The notes: generated by a model not told the origin, from the letters alone. A DNA stretch of 64,000 nucleotides from Dryomyza anilis (GCA_951804985.1 OX638130.1:115829593-115893592), one strand, 5' to 3'. Positions 20,481 through 33,420 are shown, counted from the first letter of the stretch. Program-made: numbers and translations.

Positions 20481-22439
20481 TTATATTAAGTTTATATTTA
20501 GCTATTTTCAAAATAAGTACTCCAAAAAATGTCTCCCAAATATTTCTGGGAATATTCCTTTAGAATTTGGCTGATTATTTTTTGTATTTTTTTTAAATTA
20601 CCTACTAAAAGCTAATTAAATTGAACGACTTTTGGAAAAAAAAGTCAAAATTACGCATAAAGTTTTATTTTTAATGCGTATTCAATTATAAGAATAATTT
20701 ATTTTTTAAGATATGAATTTCGAATATCCAATAATTCATAATTTTAATCTGTTTTTCAAGAGAGACATTTTTAAAATAGGTTCAGTACTGAATTAATAGA
20801 ATCCCCGTATAAAGAAATTTAAATTGTATAATTTTGAATTATTTAGATTTTTCACAAACACTTTATTGAAAAAATCAAAAAAGAGAGAGCTTTAAATACA
20901 TACATAAAATGTTTATTTAATACAAAAAAACCTTATATACAAAAACCAGCAAACACGTTATGCTTCACAGCTTTTTATATTTGCCACAAATGTTTCTCAA
21001 ATCAATTTTGTTATTGTCATGAGCACATCCGCATTTTTATAAGCTCCAAGAAAGAACAAATTGAAAATCAATCAGCGACTAGGCATTATTGTGAAAAATA
21101 ATTCCACCAAATGTTCCATTTTTTTTCTATTAATATCGGCGCCGCTCGTTAGAAAACTTGCTGTCTGAATATTAAATTTTATTATAATTGCATTCACTCA
21201 ATTTGGTGCTGTGCGTGGCATAGTAATTTTGGTTATTCTTTATTTTTTTATTATTATTATTTATTTTTATCGAACAATAGATTTTGTGCGAGAGCGCAAT
21301 TCATTAATTTTTGATGTGCAGTATTTAGCTAAATGCTGTAAACAGCAATGTAAAGGAGACCCTACCAAAAAAAGACCAACAACAGAAAAAGACCATCATC
21401 AACAAAAAAAAGACCCAGCACAAACAGCAAATTTGTGATAATTTTTGGGATTATTTTTAAAAATCCACTCACGTACAGGACGAGACAACGACGTGCAGAA
21501 GGAGGAGCAGTAAGTAGGAGGAAAAGAAGCCACTGAGTTCAAACCTCAAAATGCGAACAGTTCAAAGTAATAAAAGAAAAACTTAAAAATCGGGCGATGT
21601 CGAACGAGGAAGCTTTTCTCCGTCCGTCTTCGTGCGTGCGTGCGTGAGTATGTATTTATGTGCAAGTGTTTTACGTGCAGGTCATCAGGGACAATGACCA
21701 GAACAGTTGTCTGAATTTTAGCAGCTGTTTTAAATTCTGAAACTATGTGCTGCCGTATATTTCATTTCATTGTTTTGTGTGTTACTCTTCCAAGTACCTT
21801 GTATTGCATTCGTTCGAAAATGGTAGCTGCCCTTTTTACAAAAGCCTTTGCTTGTCAGCAACAATCAAAAACAAGTAATGTTTTGCAGAATTTTAAAAAT
21901 GATTTTCAAAATCATTTCCATCGATTTCTTTTGTCGATTCTTTAGCTCTTTTCTTTTGCATTGCAATAGTTGATTCGATGTGGGGTGGTCAGAACTCGGA
22001 TGGTCGTCAGCATAGCCCAAATGCATATATTTGACAATTCCAATGGGAATGACCTTTGAACTTGGCACATTGCTACGTGCCACAGAGCTTTCAGTTCGCA
22101 TTTCTTTGCACTGCTTCAGCAACTTTGCTTTGCTTTACTTTGTATCGTTTGATGTTAGGGCATTTGGGGGGTGGTCGAACCTTATGTGGTAATGGTCTAA
22201 ATTTATGCTCGTTACTAAAATGATTTATTTTGTAAATATTACAATTTTTGTTTAGTATTCAGTGTAGGTTTTTGTTAATATGATGGACACGTGGCTGCAG
22301 AGTGATTTAGGTTTTTTTTTGTTTTTTTATTTTATCGCAGTTTTTATTTGTGCTACATATTTAGTTAAAGTAAGTGCAAAGGTCTTTTAGTGAAAAATTA
22401 CTTCTTAATAATTGTTTTACCATTTTATATATGAAGTAA
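20481..22439. other. Unique DNA, no gene recognised
   Basis: AT-rich to about 21100, then mixed composition with GTGCGTGCGTGCGTG at about 21630 and an A-rich AAAAAGACC tract at 21365-21420. Frames of 66-85 codons on both strands at 21211-22122 overlap and have no recognisable domain. The GC-richer section at 21480-22200 may be regulatory or untranslated, but I cannot support a specific call. Confidence 0.3.
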
Positions 22440-23700
22440 ATTTTATAATCTCAAAAACCTTAAATTGATTTTTTTTTTGAAACTAACACGAAAGCTTTCC
22501 TAATTAGTCTTATAGATATAACTTAAACTTTTAGCAAAAGTTTCAATAAGTTCAGATACAAAATTTCAATAAACGTTCTAAAACTTTCATTAAAGCTTTT
22601 AACAATATTTTATATTTTAATGCATCTTAACATAACATATTACGTAAGCTTTCGTAACATTAAAAATGTTTTTTTAATTTCAAAAAATACACAGCTTTTA
22701 GAAACCGTTTAAATCAACATTTTTTTAAACTTTCATGAAAGCTTTAGAATAAAGCATTAAATGAGCGCTTCCGTATAGTATATTACAAATTTCACTGTAG
22801 CTTTTACAAAATCTTATATAACGTTATGTATACTTGAAGATTAAATTAAAAATGTTTTATTTGCAAAAGCTTTAACCAATGCATTAATGAAAAGCAAACA
22901 AATGAATGACATCATCATCAAATTTTGCATTGAAGCGAATATAATTTCGTACATTTTTTAAACAACTTTCTAAAATATTCAATATAGCTTTTAAATGCAT
23001 ACTTTAAAAACTTTAACTTGGGCTTATTTAAATAAGACAACATATTTCATTCAAGCTTTCACACTTCATTTACAATTTTAAAAAATGTTTAAAAGCGTTC
23101 ACAAAAGCTTTACCAATTAGAATTATAATTTTCTATATAAGCTTTCACAAAATCTATTAAAAATTTCATCGTACTTACAATTATAGCAATATACAAGAAA
23201 TTATTTTATTTTTTTAAAGCTTTAACAAAGTTTTAGTCAACAACCATTTTAAGGATAACTTTTATGATCATTAAGCCTTGCATTTAAGCGTTTATAAACA
23301 GCCCAATTTTAAATAAATACTCCGTTAAATATTTGTATGTTAATTCAATACAAAGCTTTTTTCATGGGAATATTTATTTAGAATTTATTAAAATTTATTA
23401 AAACCGTTTTCTTAAACTTTTGCAGAAGCTTTAATATAAACAGTTTTCAAACTGTGACTTAAGCTTCTCATTTAGGTGAACATATTGCATTCCCTTTTTA
23501 CAAAATCTACCTAATCAATATGTAAAATAGTATTCATACATTTTTTTATGTTTTAAAAAGCTTTCACAAAAATTACACTATATAGCTAAAATTAAGAAAA
23601 TAATTAAAACGATAGTAAAAGCTTCATTTAATAGAAATTATTAATATTTATGAATCTAAAGCTACTTTGTGAAACTTTCAATATTTTACGGAAGCTTTCG
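22440..23700. repeat. AAGCTTT-rich degenerate sequence
   Basis: Words such as AAAGCTTT.AC, AAGCTTTCAC and AAAGCTTTAAC recur about every 40-70 bases. The vocabulary overlaps that of 18180-20060 and 26680-27480 but copies are more diverged. No gene is visible. Confidence 0.5.
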
Positions 23701-23807
23701 CAATAAGGGTAACAGTTAGTGATGATAATTTGCAAGAACAAGACAAGAAATGGTAATCTGGTTCTTACTCTTGTTCTTGCACACTATGTCTTGCTCTTGC
23801 ATATGAA

Positions 23808-25178
23808 CATATCGTCACTGTCATGCCAAAGGGGCGAATGTGCATTTTTAAAAATGTTGGGAAATCAAATTTTAAAGTTTGAAGTGCTTTAAAAATTAGA
23901 AAATTTTAGTTTTTTTCAATTTTTTTTATTATTTTGGTTTATTCATGAATTATTATAACGTATATAAAATATCTTTGGATTCGGACAATTTACTGAATTA
24001 TAAATACGAATTTTGTGAGGCTATTTCCTGACCAAAACGCAAATATTTTTGTTTTTTATGCTATAACTTTTTATTAGCTCAAAATAAAATAGTGATGTTA
24101 AGGAATTAATTGTTTGTTTTTAAAGCACCTATCTATTGGCATCATTATTTAAAAATATTTTGCCAAACATTAATTTGCCATTTGTTATTTGAAGGAACAT
24201 TTTTTTTGGCAAATTTTAATAATGATGCCAATCGATAGGAGCTTTAAAAACAGACAACTAATACCTTTAAACTACTATTTCATCTTGCACGAATAAAAAG
24301 CTATAGCAAAAAAACGAAGAAATTGGAAAAATTGAAAATCTTGTCATGCCAAAAGGGCGAATCTTTCCTTTTTCGCCATAACTTTTTATTGGTATAAGAT
24401 AAAATAGTGGTGTGAAGGCATTCATTGTTTGTTTTTAAAGCACCTATCGATCTGCATCATTAATTAAAAATATTTTCTTGCAAATAACAAAAATTCGTAA
24501 AATTGAAAATCTTGTCATGCCAAAAGGGCGAATCTTTCCTTTTTCGCCATAACTATTTATTGGTACGAGATAAAATAGTAGTGTGCAGGCATTTATTGTT
24601 TGTTTTTAAAGCACCTATCGATCTGCATCATTAATTAAAAATATTTTGTCAAACATTAATTTGCCATTTGTTATTTGCAGGAAAAAATGTTTGGCAAAAT
24701 ATTTTTAAGTAATGATGCAATGATAGGTGCTTTAAAAACAAACAATAAATGCCTGCACACTACTATTTTATCTCGTACCAATAAATAGTTATGGCGAAAA
24801 AGGAAAGATTCGCCCTTTTGGCATGACAAGATTTTCAATTTTTCGAATTTTTGTTATTTGCAAGAAAATATTTTTAAGTCATGATGCAGATCGATAGGTG
24901 CTTTAAAAACAAACAATAAATGCCTTAACACTACAATTTTATCTCGTACCAATAAATAGTTATGGCGAAAAAGGAAAGATTCGCCCTTTTGGCATGACAA
25001 GATTTTCAATTTTTCAAATTCGCCCTTTTGGTTTTGACTTTTGTGGCTAGATATATCCAACAAAACGACACGCGATTTTAGCACAGTATACTTGAGGAAA
25101 AACTACATTCAAAAATATAAAAAAACGCAAATGTCAAAAATTGCACATTCGCCCCTTTGGCATGATAGTGACGATATG
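23808..25178. mobile_element. 1.37-kb palindromic MITE with duplicated internal units
   Basis: The outer inverted repeats are nearly perfect over about 38 bases: CATATCGTCACTGTCATGCC left and CATATCGTCACTATCATGCC right (reversed), each continuing CAAAGGGGCGAATGTGCA. Inside, the unit CTTGTCATGCCAAAAGGGCG..CGCCATAACT..AAAGCACCTATCGAT is present twice forward (24341 and 24511) and twice reversed (to about 24832 and 25004). The inner pair, 24481-24655 and 24687-24860, forms a hairpin of about 175 bp per arm around roughly 30 bases. It is non-coding and related to 8981-9696. Confidence 0.8.
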
Positions 25179-25787
25179 ATCTTGTTCTTGGACTTGTTCT
25201 TGCAATACCTTTCCTACTCTTGCTTGCAAAAATCTTGCAAAATTTTACTTTTTAAATTTTATAAAAAAGATCAAAGGCAAATATCTTAAACTGCATATTA
25301 ATTATGAAAACGAATAGAATTTGAACACTAATTATATTTAAGATACTTATTTCCCATATTTTCAATTGCTTCAACAAAAAATAAATTATTTTACTAATAA
25401 CAAAAAAAAAAAAAATCCAATAACATAAAAATTTGAATTATATTTTAAAAAGAATTAACTAATAAATAAAATTGTAGAAATCAAGTGATCTTGACGAGAC
25501 AATTCAAATTCTCAGGGCCATAATAAAATGAACATATACATTCAAAATAAATATAAGGAATATTTCGTATATACATATTTCTGTTTTCGTCAGAGATTAA
25601 AAAAATCCGTATGCTACACTTACCATATGTCAATATCTTGCAGGGAAACATTTATCTTTCCGAACACAAACTCAAACGCTACAAAGCGAACACTAACAGA
25701 AAGAAGAGAATATATCAATAACGAATTACGATGCGTATACACACACTTTCGCACGACAACTCTTCGTTGCTATCCTGTATCATTGCA

Positions 25788-25862
25788 TGGCAACAAACAG
25801 ACGCATGACAACGGACAGACGCATGACAACGGACAAACGCATGACAACAGAAAGTCGCATGG
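25788..25862 (+). repeat. 18-bp tandem repeat GCATGACAACGGACAGAC
   Basis: Four copies of GCATGACAACGGACAGAC lie in tandem, the middle ones nearly perfect and the outer ones with three to four changes. The repeat is open in several frames because 18 is a multiple of three. Confidence 0.8.
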
Positions 25863-26609
25863 CACCACACTGCATGTATGTATCTAATACAGCTATCTCG
25901 TTGGCAACAACAACGAGTTGTCTTTGTGGTACACAAAATTTTTCGCCAAAAATTCTATCAAAAGCTTGGATGCTGCTTTATTCGCATTTTTGTTGATGTT
26001 GCACTTTCAAACGAATAAGCGGATTTGTTAAAAAAAAACAAAAACACAAAAAGCAATATCAGCACAATGAGGTACACTGTGAAAATATATAAAAGTAAAA
26101 CAAAAATAATAATGTGGATAGCACAGTTCATATGCACAATCAATTTACGAACTAGCGTAGCGAAAAAAAGAGAAACAACATTATTTTGTCTATTTTATCT
26201 TTTAGAAACGACTTTTGAAGCACTTTCGAAACTATTTACCGCTTCAAAAGTGCTTCACAGACCTTATTTTAAAGATGCTTATATTCATTAGCCTTGAAAA
26301 AAAAAATAATAATATAAACACAAATCTTCATTAATGTCCACGTTCATAAATATTTTGTACGCTTTCCATTGTTACTTGTTGTTCAATATTTAGTAATATC
26401 ATGAATTCTTTTTAATTTCATTATTACCTTAAAAACATAATATCTACATTAAAATGATAAAAAAAACGCAAGAGTCTTGCTTTTCTTGCAATGTTAGTCT
26501 TGCTCTTGTTCTTGCAAGAAAAATCTCGATCTTGTTCTCGCTATTGTTCTTGCAAAAAATGCAAGAACAAGATGCAAGAACACGAAATTATTTATCATCA
26601 CTAGTAACA

Positions 26610-27500
26610 GATCAATTTCCTACAAAAAATTATTGATGGGGCCAATTCTAAATTATTATTTTTACATGTTATGTTAGGGAGAAAAAAAGCTTTGTTTTGA
26701 AATTACAACAAAGCTTTTTTCATCAAAAAAAACGGTTGCAAAATTTAATTAAAACAGCACTGAATAATTTGTGTGAATTAAGATTATTAGAAAATATAAT
26801 AAAAAAACAATCGTAAAAGCTTAAAAGAACTTACAAATGTTTACAAATTTAAAGTATCATTGCCAAATTTATAAATGTTTTCGAAAGCTTTTTCCATTAG
26901 TGTAACAGATTTTAGTTAAAACTAATCGCTTGCATAAGCTTTAACAATAAGTATTCATATTTTGCATTTATGTTTTTCGAAAAAACTTTTACAAAAGCTG
27001 AATAAACGATTTTTTTATTTTTACATTTTAATCAACGCTCAGCGGATGCCTCCTATTCATGTAATGCACAGTGTTTTTATATTGAGCTTTTGATCATAAT
27101 ATAAAATATGTAATATAAGTTAATATAAAAAGCTTAATTTAAGATGTTCTCGCACAAGCTTTGTTTAATGTGATAATACAAGCTTTTTTTAAAAGCTTCA
27201 ATAAGCTTAAATTAAGATTAATAATTTAAGCTAAATTTTAAAATGCTTAAATAATGTCTTTCATATGAACTTACCTTAAAAGCAATCAAATATCTCAATT
27301 TAATAATTTACATAAAATTATTTACATTAAAAACGATAAATAAGCTCAATCTAAAAAGGTTCACCAAAACTTTCTTTATGAAGCTTTCAAAATAATTAAT
27401 TTTAAGGCAGCTACACTAATAAAAAGCTACAAAAAATAAAAAATAAAATGTTTTTTATAATAATTTTATTGATATTAATAGCAGCCACCAACTCATATCG
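26610..27500. repeat. AAGCTTTT-rich degenerate sequence
   Basis: It has the same AAGCTTTT / AAAAGCTT vocabulary as 60-345 and 22440-23700, with pieces in both orientations (for example CAAAGCTTTTTTCATC near 26709 and TACAAGCTTTTTTTAAAAGC near 27178). It is AT-rich and non-coding. Confidence 0.45.
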
Positions 27501-28000
27501 CTGTCTATAAAAGCTTCTTACCAAGACGAATCGCTCAGCATACATAATGAGCTTTCAATAATCTGCTGCCGCATAAACTCTGCCAAAGCAGGCTATTAAT
27601 CTAAATGCCATTGGCCTCGTTAACGTCATCTTTTAATTGCGGCATCATTAAATGCAACACAAATTTACGTCATGCCGACGTAAATTGCGTTGCTTTGCGT
27701 TACGTTACAGAAACGGAGACACACGAGCGACGGTGCTAAAAATAGCGGAACATAAATAACGAGCTGCTAAATAAAGAATACAAGAAGTGGAAGAAGACGA
27801 CGATATAGATGAGGCCGCAGATGATGCTATTAGATACTGCGTCAATAACTTAACGTAACGCAACGCAACGCAACGTAAGGCAATGCAATGCAACACAATG
27901 CGACGCATATAATAACGATTGCGATTACGAAAGCGATTGGCGACGTGGGCGACGTGTTTGATGGTAACGTTGCACGGTGGGACAGCGACTATTGACCTCT
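27501..28000. other. GC-richer island with CAACG repeats and a long inverted repeat
   Basis: GCGTTGCTTTGCGTTACGTTA (27687-27707) is the inverted match, with one mismatch, of 27851-27871. The right arm continues into a CAACG/CAATG pentamer run to about 27905. The 143-base interior includes an acidic reading EVEEDDDIDEAADD without a start codon. No gene is called. Confidence 0.45.
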
Positions 28001-28480
28001 GACTTTTTATTATTTATTTTTATTTTGTAGTTGAATAAATTTCTTACAATATGGCATAAACCATTAAACATTAAATGTATCTAACTTCTCATTTAGATCA
28101 AGTTAAAATTTAAATTTTAGACTGGTTAATAAAGTTGAAAATAACAAAAACAAAAAATTATCAATAGCATAAAATGTCGAAAAATAAACTAATTTAAATT
28201 GACACAATTTTTTTCTTGAACAGAAGAAAAAAATGTCAAAAATTGAAAATTTGATTAAGAAACGATGAAAATGAAAATATTTAAATGTATAGCTTGCGTT
28301 TAACAGTCGAGAATCAAGTAAGAAAGATCGCTTCAACTAAATTTATTAATTTGTCCCCCCCCCCATTTTTCTATTCTTTCGTTTTAAAAATATTTGCGCA
28401 GATTAATTTTACGTTTTTTATGTTTCGAAAAAAAATTGTTTTTGACAATCACGAGAAACTTTTAATAATTTCGGCATTTT
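28001..28480. other. AT-rich DNA, nothing recognised
   Basis: AT-rich sequence with a C10 run at 28355-28364. Frames on both strands are low-complexity. Confidence 0.35.
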
Positions 28481-31165
28481 GTTAACATATTTTGGTTAGT
28501 CACTTTTTGTTCTACATTTTTGGTATAAATAGTTTCGAGATACAAAATTTCGACTTTCGTACTAGAAACATTTTATTATTTTCATTTTTGACATATGTTC
28601 TTTTCGAAATTTTTGTTCGACATTATTTATCGACATTTTTTTTCGACATTATTTCATATTAGTCTTTGGTATTTTAAATTTTGAGATTTTTAATTTCACT
28701 TATTGTTCTATATTTTTGGTATAAATAGTTTCGAGATACAAAATTTCGACTTATCGTACTAGAATCTTTTCATTATTTTCATTTTCGACATAAGTTTTTT
28801 TCGAAATTTTTTTCGACATTCTTTTTCGACATTATTTTTTTGTTTCGTCAATTAGTCTTTGGTATTATAAATTTTGAGATTTTTAATTTACCTATTGTTC
28901 TAAATTTTTGGTATTAATAGTTTCGAGACACAAAATTTCGACTTTCCATCATGAAATGGCATACCTTACTGAAGAGAAATGTCAAAAGAGCGGCAAGAAA
29001 TATGGCGTCATTTGCTGTCCCTGTCGCTCTACTTTTGTAGCGTCCCTGTTGAAAAACCCTTTACATTTTTTGATTTATCACTTTTGTTTTACATTACTCT
29101 TACATTTTTGGTATTTTTAGTTTCAAGCTACAAAATTTCGAGTTATCGTACTAGACCCATATTATTATATTCATTTCCGACATTTTTCTGCGATATTTTT
29201 TTTCTATACTTTTTTTTTAGAGATTTTCGATTTACGATATAATTCGATATTTGTATTTTCATTTTTTTGGCATATTATTCTTCATATAAGTTTTTGGTAT
29301 TTTAAGTTTCGAGATTTTATATTTATACTTATCGTACATTTTCATTTTGGACATTTTTGACGTTTTGATTTCAATATTTTTATATTCGTCTTTTTCGACA
29401 AATTTATTTGAGATTTATTTGTCGTTTTTTTTTCTATATTTTTGTATCGAAATTTAAAATTTCAACTTAATCAATTCAATATTTATTTTTCGACTTTCCA
29501 TTTATATTTTAAATTTTGCCATTTTTTTTGTTTCGACAATCAAGCTTTTTTTTCGGTATTTTAAGTTTTTCTATAAGATTTAATATATTGATTAATCGTT
29601 TTTGACATTTTTATGTTTTGGTTTCGATATTTTGTTAACTTTTTTAAGTTTGGAGATGTTAAATTTTGAATTATAGTATCACTCATTTCAATATATTTTT
29701 TTCAAATTTTCTTTAGTTACCTTCATTGCTTTGTTTCATTTTTTTCTTTAGTATTTTTCGTTTTAAGTTTTTAAATTTTGAAATATCGCACAATACACAT
29801 TTTAAGATTTTTGTTTCGACATTGTTTGGATTCATAATTTTATTTCGACATTTTTATTTTCGAATTTGATTGGTTTTGGCATTTTTTTTCATATTTTAAT
29901 CAATTAGTTTTGAGATTCTAATTTGTATCTATTGTACCAAATTTTCTTGGTTTTTGGCATTTTTTCCATATCACCATTTTTAATTTCGAAATTTTTTGGT
30001 TTCGTTATTTTTCGAACATATAAATATTTTTGTTAAAACTTTTATTTACGGTTATTTCATTTCGCCATTTTGTTAATTTGGCATTTTTTTCCATTTCAAC
30101 ATTTTCAACTTCGAAATTTTTCGTTTCGTCAACATTTTCAACTTCGAAATTTTTTCTGCATTTAAATATTTTTCGACATTATTATCGAGACTTTTATTTA
30201 TGGTAATTTTGGTTTGTTATTTTTATGCATTTAGTATCGAGATTTTAAATTTCAATAAAAATAAAAACAATTTTCGTTATTTTTTCTCGAGACTTTCATT
30301 TTCGCCATTTTGTTGATTTGGCATTTTTTTCCATTTCAACATTTTTAACTTCGAAATTTTTTGGTTTCGTCATTTTTCTGCATTTAAATATTTTTCGACA
30401 TTTTTTTCGAGACCTTTATTTATGGAAATTTTTGGTTTGTTATTTTTCTGCATTTAGTATCGAAATTTAAAATTTCAATAAAAATAAAAACAATTTTCGT
30501 TATTTTTTCTCGATACTTTCATTTTCGCCATTTTGTTGATAAAGCATTTTTTTTTTCAATTTCAACATTTTGTAAATTCGAAATTTTTTTGTTTCGACAT
30601 TTTTTCCACATTTTAATATTTTTCGACATTTTTTTCGAGACTTTTATTTATGGCAATTTTGGTTTATTATTTTTCTGCATTTTTCTTTTAGTATCGAGAT
30701 TTTAAATTTCAATTGTTGTTTTTTGAATCAGTGCAAAATACATATTGCATTTGGTAGACCAAGAGCCCCACAAATTAGTTTTTGCATTAGTAAAAACATT
30801 TTTCGTTATTTTTTCTCGATACTTTCATTTTTGACATTATGTTGATTTGGCATTTTTTTCAATTTCAATATCTTTAACTTCGAAATTTTTTGGTTTTGTC
30901 ATTTTTTCCACATTTAAATTTTTTTTGGAAATTTTGTTTGAGACTTTTATTTATAGCAATTTTGGTTTATTATTTTCTGCATTTAGTATCGAAATTTTAA
31001 ATTTCAATAGAAATAAAAATAGTTTTTCGTTATTTTTGGTGTCCATATTTTTCCAACATTTATTTTTCTTTAGTATTTTCATTTTCGAGATTTTAAATTT
31101 TGAATCATCGTCTCAAATTCATTTCATAATTTTCATTTTAGATAATTTATTAGACTGATAATTGC
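28480..31165. repeat. TTTCGACATTTTT degenerate array with higher-order units of about 230 bp
   Basis: The words TTTCGACATTTTT, TTCGAAATTTTT, TTTCGAGATTTTAAATTT and TTTTGGTATT recur through 2.7 kb. A larger block starting GCCATTTTGTTGATTTGGC is repeated at about 30063, 30302 and 30525, with a diverged copy at 30833, so spacing is about 239, 223 and 308 bases. The last, longer spacing contains a fragment of the hammerhead-bearing element family (30719-30795). The array is non-coding. Confidence 0.7.
30719..30795 (+). mobile_element. Fragment of hammerhead-element family
   Basis: GAGCCCCACAAATTAGTTTTTGCATTA matches 20420-20446 (GAGCCCGACAAATTAG..), preceded by a different CAAAATACATATTGCATTTGG segment. 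It interrupts the TTTCGAC array. The ribozyme part is absent. Confidence 0.45.
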
Positions 31166-32339
31166 AATCGACTTTTTTATTTCTCCAAAATTTATAAATT
31201 TTGCCCCATTGTGTGGTGACGGTAATAGTGCGGGTAACAGTGCCGGTAGTGGAGACATTTGACGAAGATGAAGTATTTATGAATTACTTGAGTCAACTTG
31301 ACTTAACCTCAATAGGAAAATGTGGCCAGGAAATGAAGCAGAAGAAGAAGAAGAAGAAGCAGTAGATACGACTTGAAGGCAACGCCATTAAAATTGTCGG
31401 GGACGTTGTTGGATAAACTAAGCAATAACTACTATAAAACAACAACAACAATATTAAATTGCAACAACATAAACTACAACAACAACAATATAAACTAATA
31501 CAACAACAACAAGAATTGCTGTATCAGCACAAGTTGTCAACCATTTTACTTTACGTTGATAGATTCACCGCCAACGACACTTGAGAAGCGGAAGTGCTGC
31601 CAAGCACTAGCAGCAGCAATAGCAACAGCAGTAGCATCGGCAGTTGTTGTTGTCGCTGTCTATTTTGGATTTATTGCGTTTTAAGCAACAGCAATAGCAA
31701 CATCTAGAATATTAACAACACATTTATCTGCGTGTTGGCAACACTTCAACTAATCGCACTGCTTAAAACAAAAAGAAAGCACAAAAAAATAAAAAGAATA
31801 AAAGAAAAACTCCTGAAATGCACTCAAAGATAAATGATGGCGAGTGCGCGCTCGCTCGCTCGTTCGTTTGCTTCCGGTTCCGCTTGCGCTTCCGCATTTC
31901 GTTGAATGCATCGCATCGCTGCTTCAAGTGCAGCTGAGGGATTCATTTATTTAACAACCTGTCAGGCGTCACGTGCTGCGGCGGCCATGTAGTCTGCGGA
32001 AGTGGCCAGGTTAACGAAGATATGCGTTTGAAGGCAGCACACGAAAGGCAACGATTTCAGCGGGGTAATAGAAGTCAAAAGCAGAGCGCAATAGAGTGGC
32101 GAAGAGTGTCACAAATAAGCGACACAATTAGTGAGCGACAAGTGGCGGTAAATGTTAAATATTTCTGTACTTATATTAAATAGAATACCTCAATTATTAC
32201 TCTAGAAATCAGAAATCATACAGCAGAGAGTATTTGCTTTGATGAGTAGATCATCAATGATATAAAATGTATATTTTAAATTTTCTCATTGATGACAATG
32301 TCAAAATATTATCGCATTATTACCTAAAAACAAAATTTC
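31166..32339. other. GC-richer unique island with trinucleotide runs
   Basis: Contains AGAAGAAGAAGAAGAAG (31340), many AACAACAACAA tracts (31440-31515), AGCAGCAATAGCAACAGCAGTAG (31607), GCTCGCTCGCTCG (31850) and alternating TTCCG words. Such composition is usual for fly untranslated exons and regulatory DNA. No open frame of convincing length was seen. Confidence 0.35.
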
Positions 32340-33420
32340 TGCCATTTCCGGTCAAACACATGGAAAAATGGCAGTTTGTTGGTAGTTTATAGCACTACAA
32401 AATGTTCAAGACGGCTTTAAAACAATTTTAGAATGTTTTTAAGCACACAAAAGCAGAGTTTCTATCTGAAAAATGCCATAACTTTTATCTGTGGTTCTCA
32501 GTTATAACTTTTGGAAGGGCCGTGAAAGTTTAGAGACATCTTTTCGGAAGATCTGTAGCAAACAAAAGCAGAACTTCTCTCAAAAGCTGCATAATTTGTG
32601 CCTGTACCCAAAATATTCCCAAAATCTAATTTTTAAATACAACACAATTTCATAAGCTCCCGGGACAAAATTTCTGGCATTTTTCAGAAATATTTTTGGC
32701 ATATTTTCGAAAAACACACAGATAGATGTGGCAAGTGTATGGCAGTCAAACACATAATTATAGGCAGGTTTAAAGCTGTTTATAAACATATTTTCGAAAT
32801 ATTTAAAACACCTAAAGGTGGAGTTTAAATTAAGGAAGATTTGATGCAGACAAAGGCTGAGTTTTTATAAAGAACTGCATATTTTACGCGCGTACTAAAA
32901 ATCTGACTTTTGAATGCAACATAATTTCAAAACCTACCAAATACATAATTTCAGGCATTTTTTAAATATCTTTAGAGCACGTTTGAGGCATAAATGAAAA
33001 TTCGTTAAAAGCATATAGCAGATTACACAATATATTGTGTAATTTTAAATGCAGATCACCTGCATTTTTATGGGTATTTGCAAATTTTTATACAAACGCC
33101 GCGTAGTTCATTCGTTTTCTGGTGTAACCGCTAAAATTTTTTTTTTAAATAATTATTAAAAAATAAATGATGTCAAATTAGCAAGAAAAATAATGTATAT
33201 AGCTATTTTTTCAAAACATGTTATATAGTGGTTTTTAGCCTACGAAAAAAATATTTTTTAAACATTTTCTATACAAAGCGGCATATTTTCTTTTCCTGAT
33301 ATAAGAAAAACAACCACCCAAATTTGGACAAGCTACACTTCCCAAAATCATCCATTTATCTGTGTGTGTTTTTGCCGAAAATATGTCCAAAATATTTCTA
33401 AAAATTGTCTTGGTGCGGTT
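32340..33420. repeat. Second location of the GGCATATTTTCG..ACACACAGATA repeat
   Basis: TTGGCATATTTTCGAAAAACACACAGATAGATG..AAGTGTATGGCAG at 32695-32750 and the inverted TTCCCAAAATCATCCATTTATCTGTGTG at about 33350 match the repeat of 11111-13400. Copies are diverged and some inverted. It holds no coding sequence. Confidence 0.5.

Larger units (their letters stand above)
23712..26609. mobile_element. Element bounded by inverted GTGATGATAA / TTGCAAGAACAAGA ends
   Basis: The left end reads GTTAGTGATGATAATTTGC followed by AAGAACAAGAC. The reversed right end reads GTTACTAGTGATGATAAAT followed by TTTCGTGTTCTTGC. Between them, CTTGTTCTTGC-type words in both orientations flank an inserted palindromic MITE (23808-25178). 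The remaining interior is AT-rich with an 18-bp tandem repeat at 25788-25862. There is no transposase. The boundaries are my inference from the inverted ends. Confidence 0.45.

Noticed and set aside
27780..27858. Acidic reading EVEEDDDIDEAADD as a possible exon
   Set aside because: There is no start codon, a stop lies shortly upstream, there is no good splice acceptor, and it sits in the loop of an inverted repeat.
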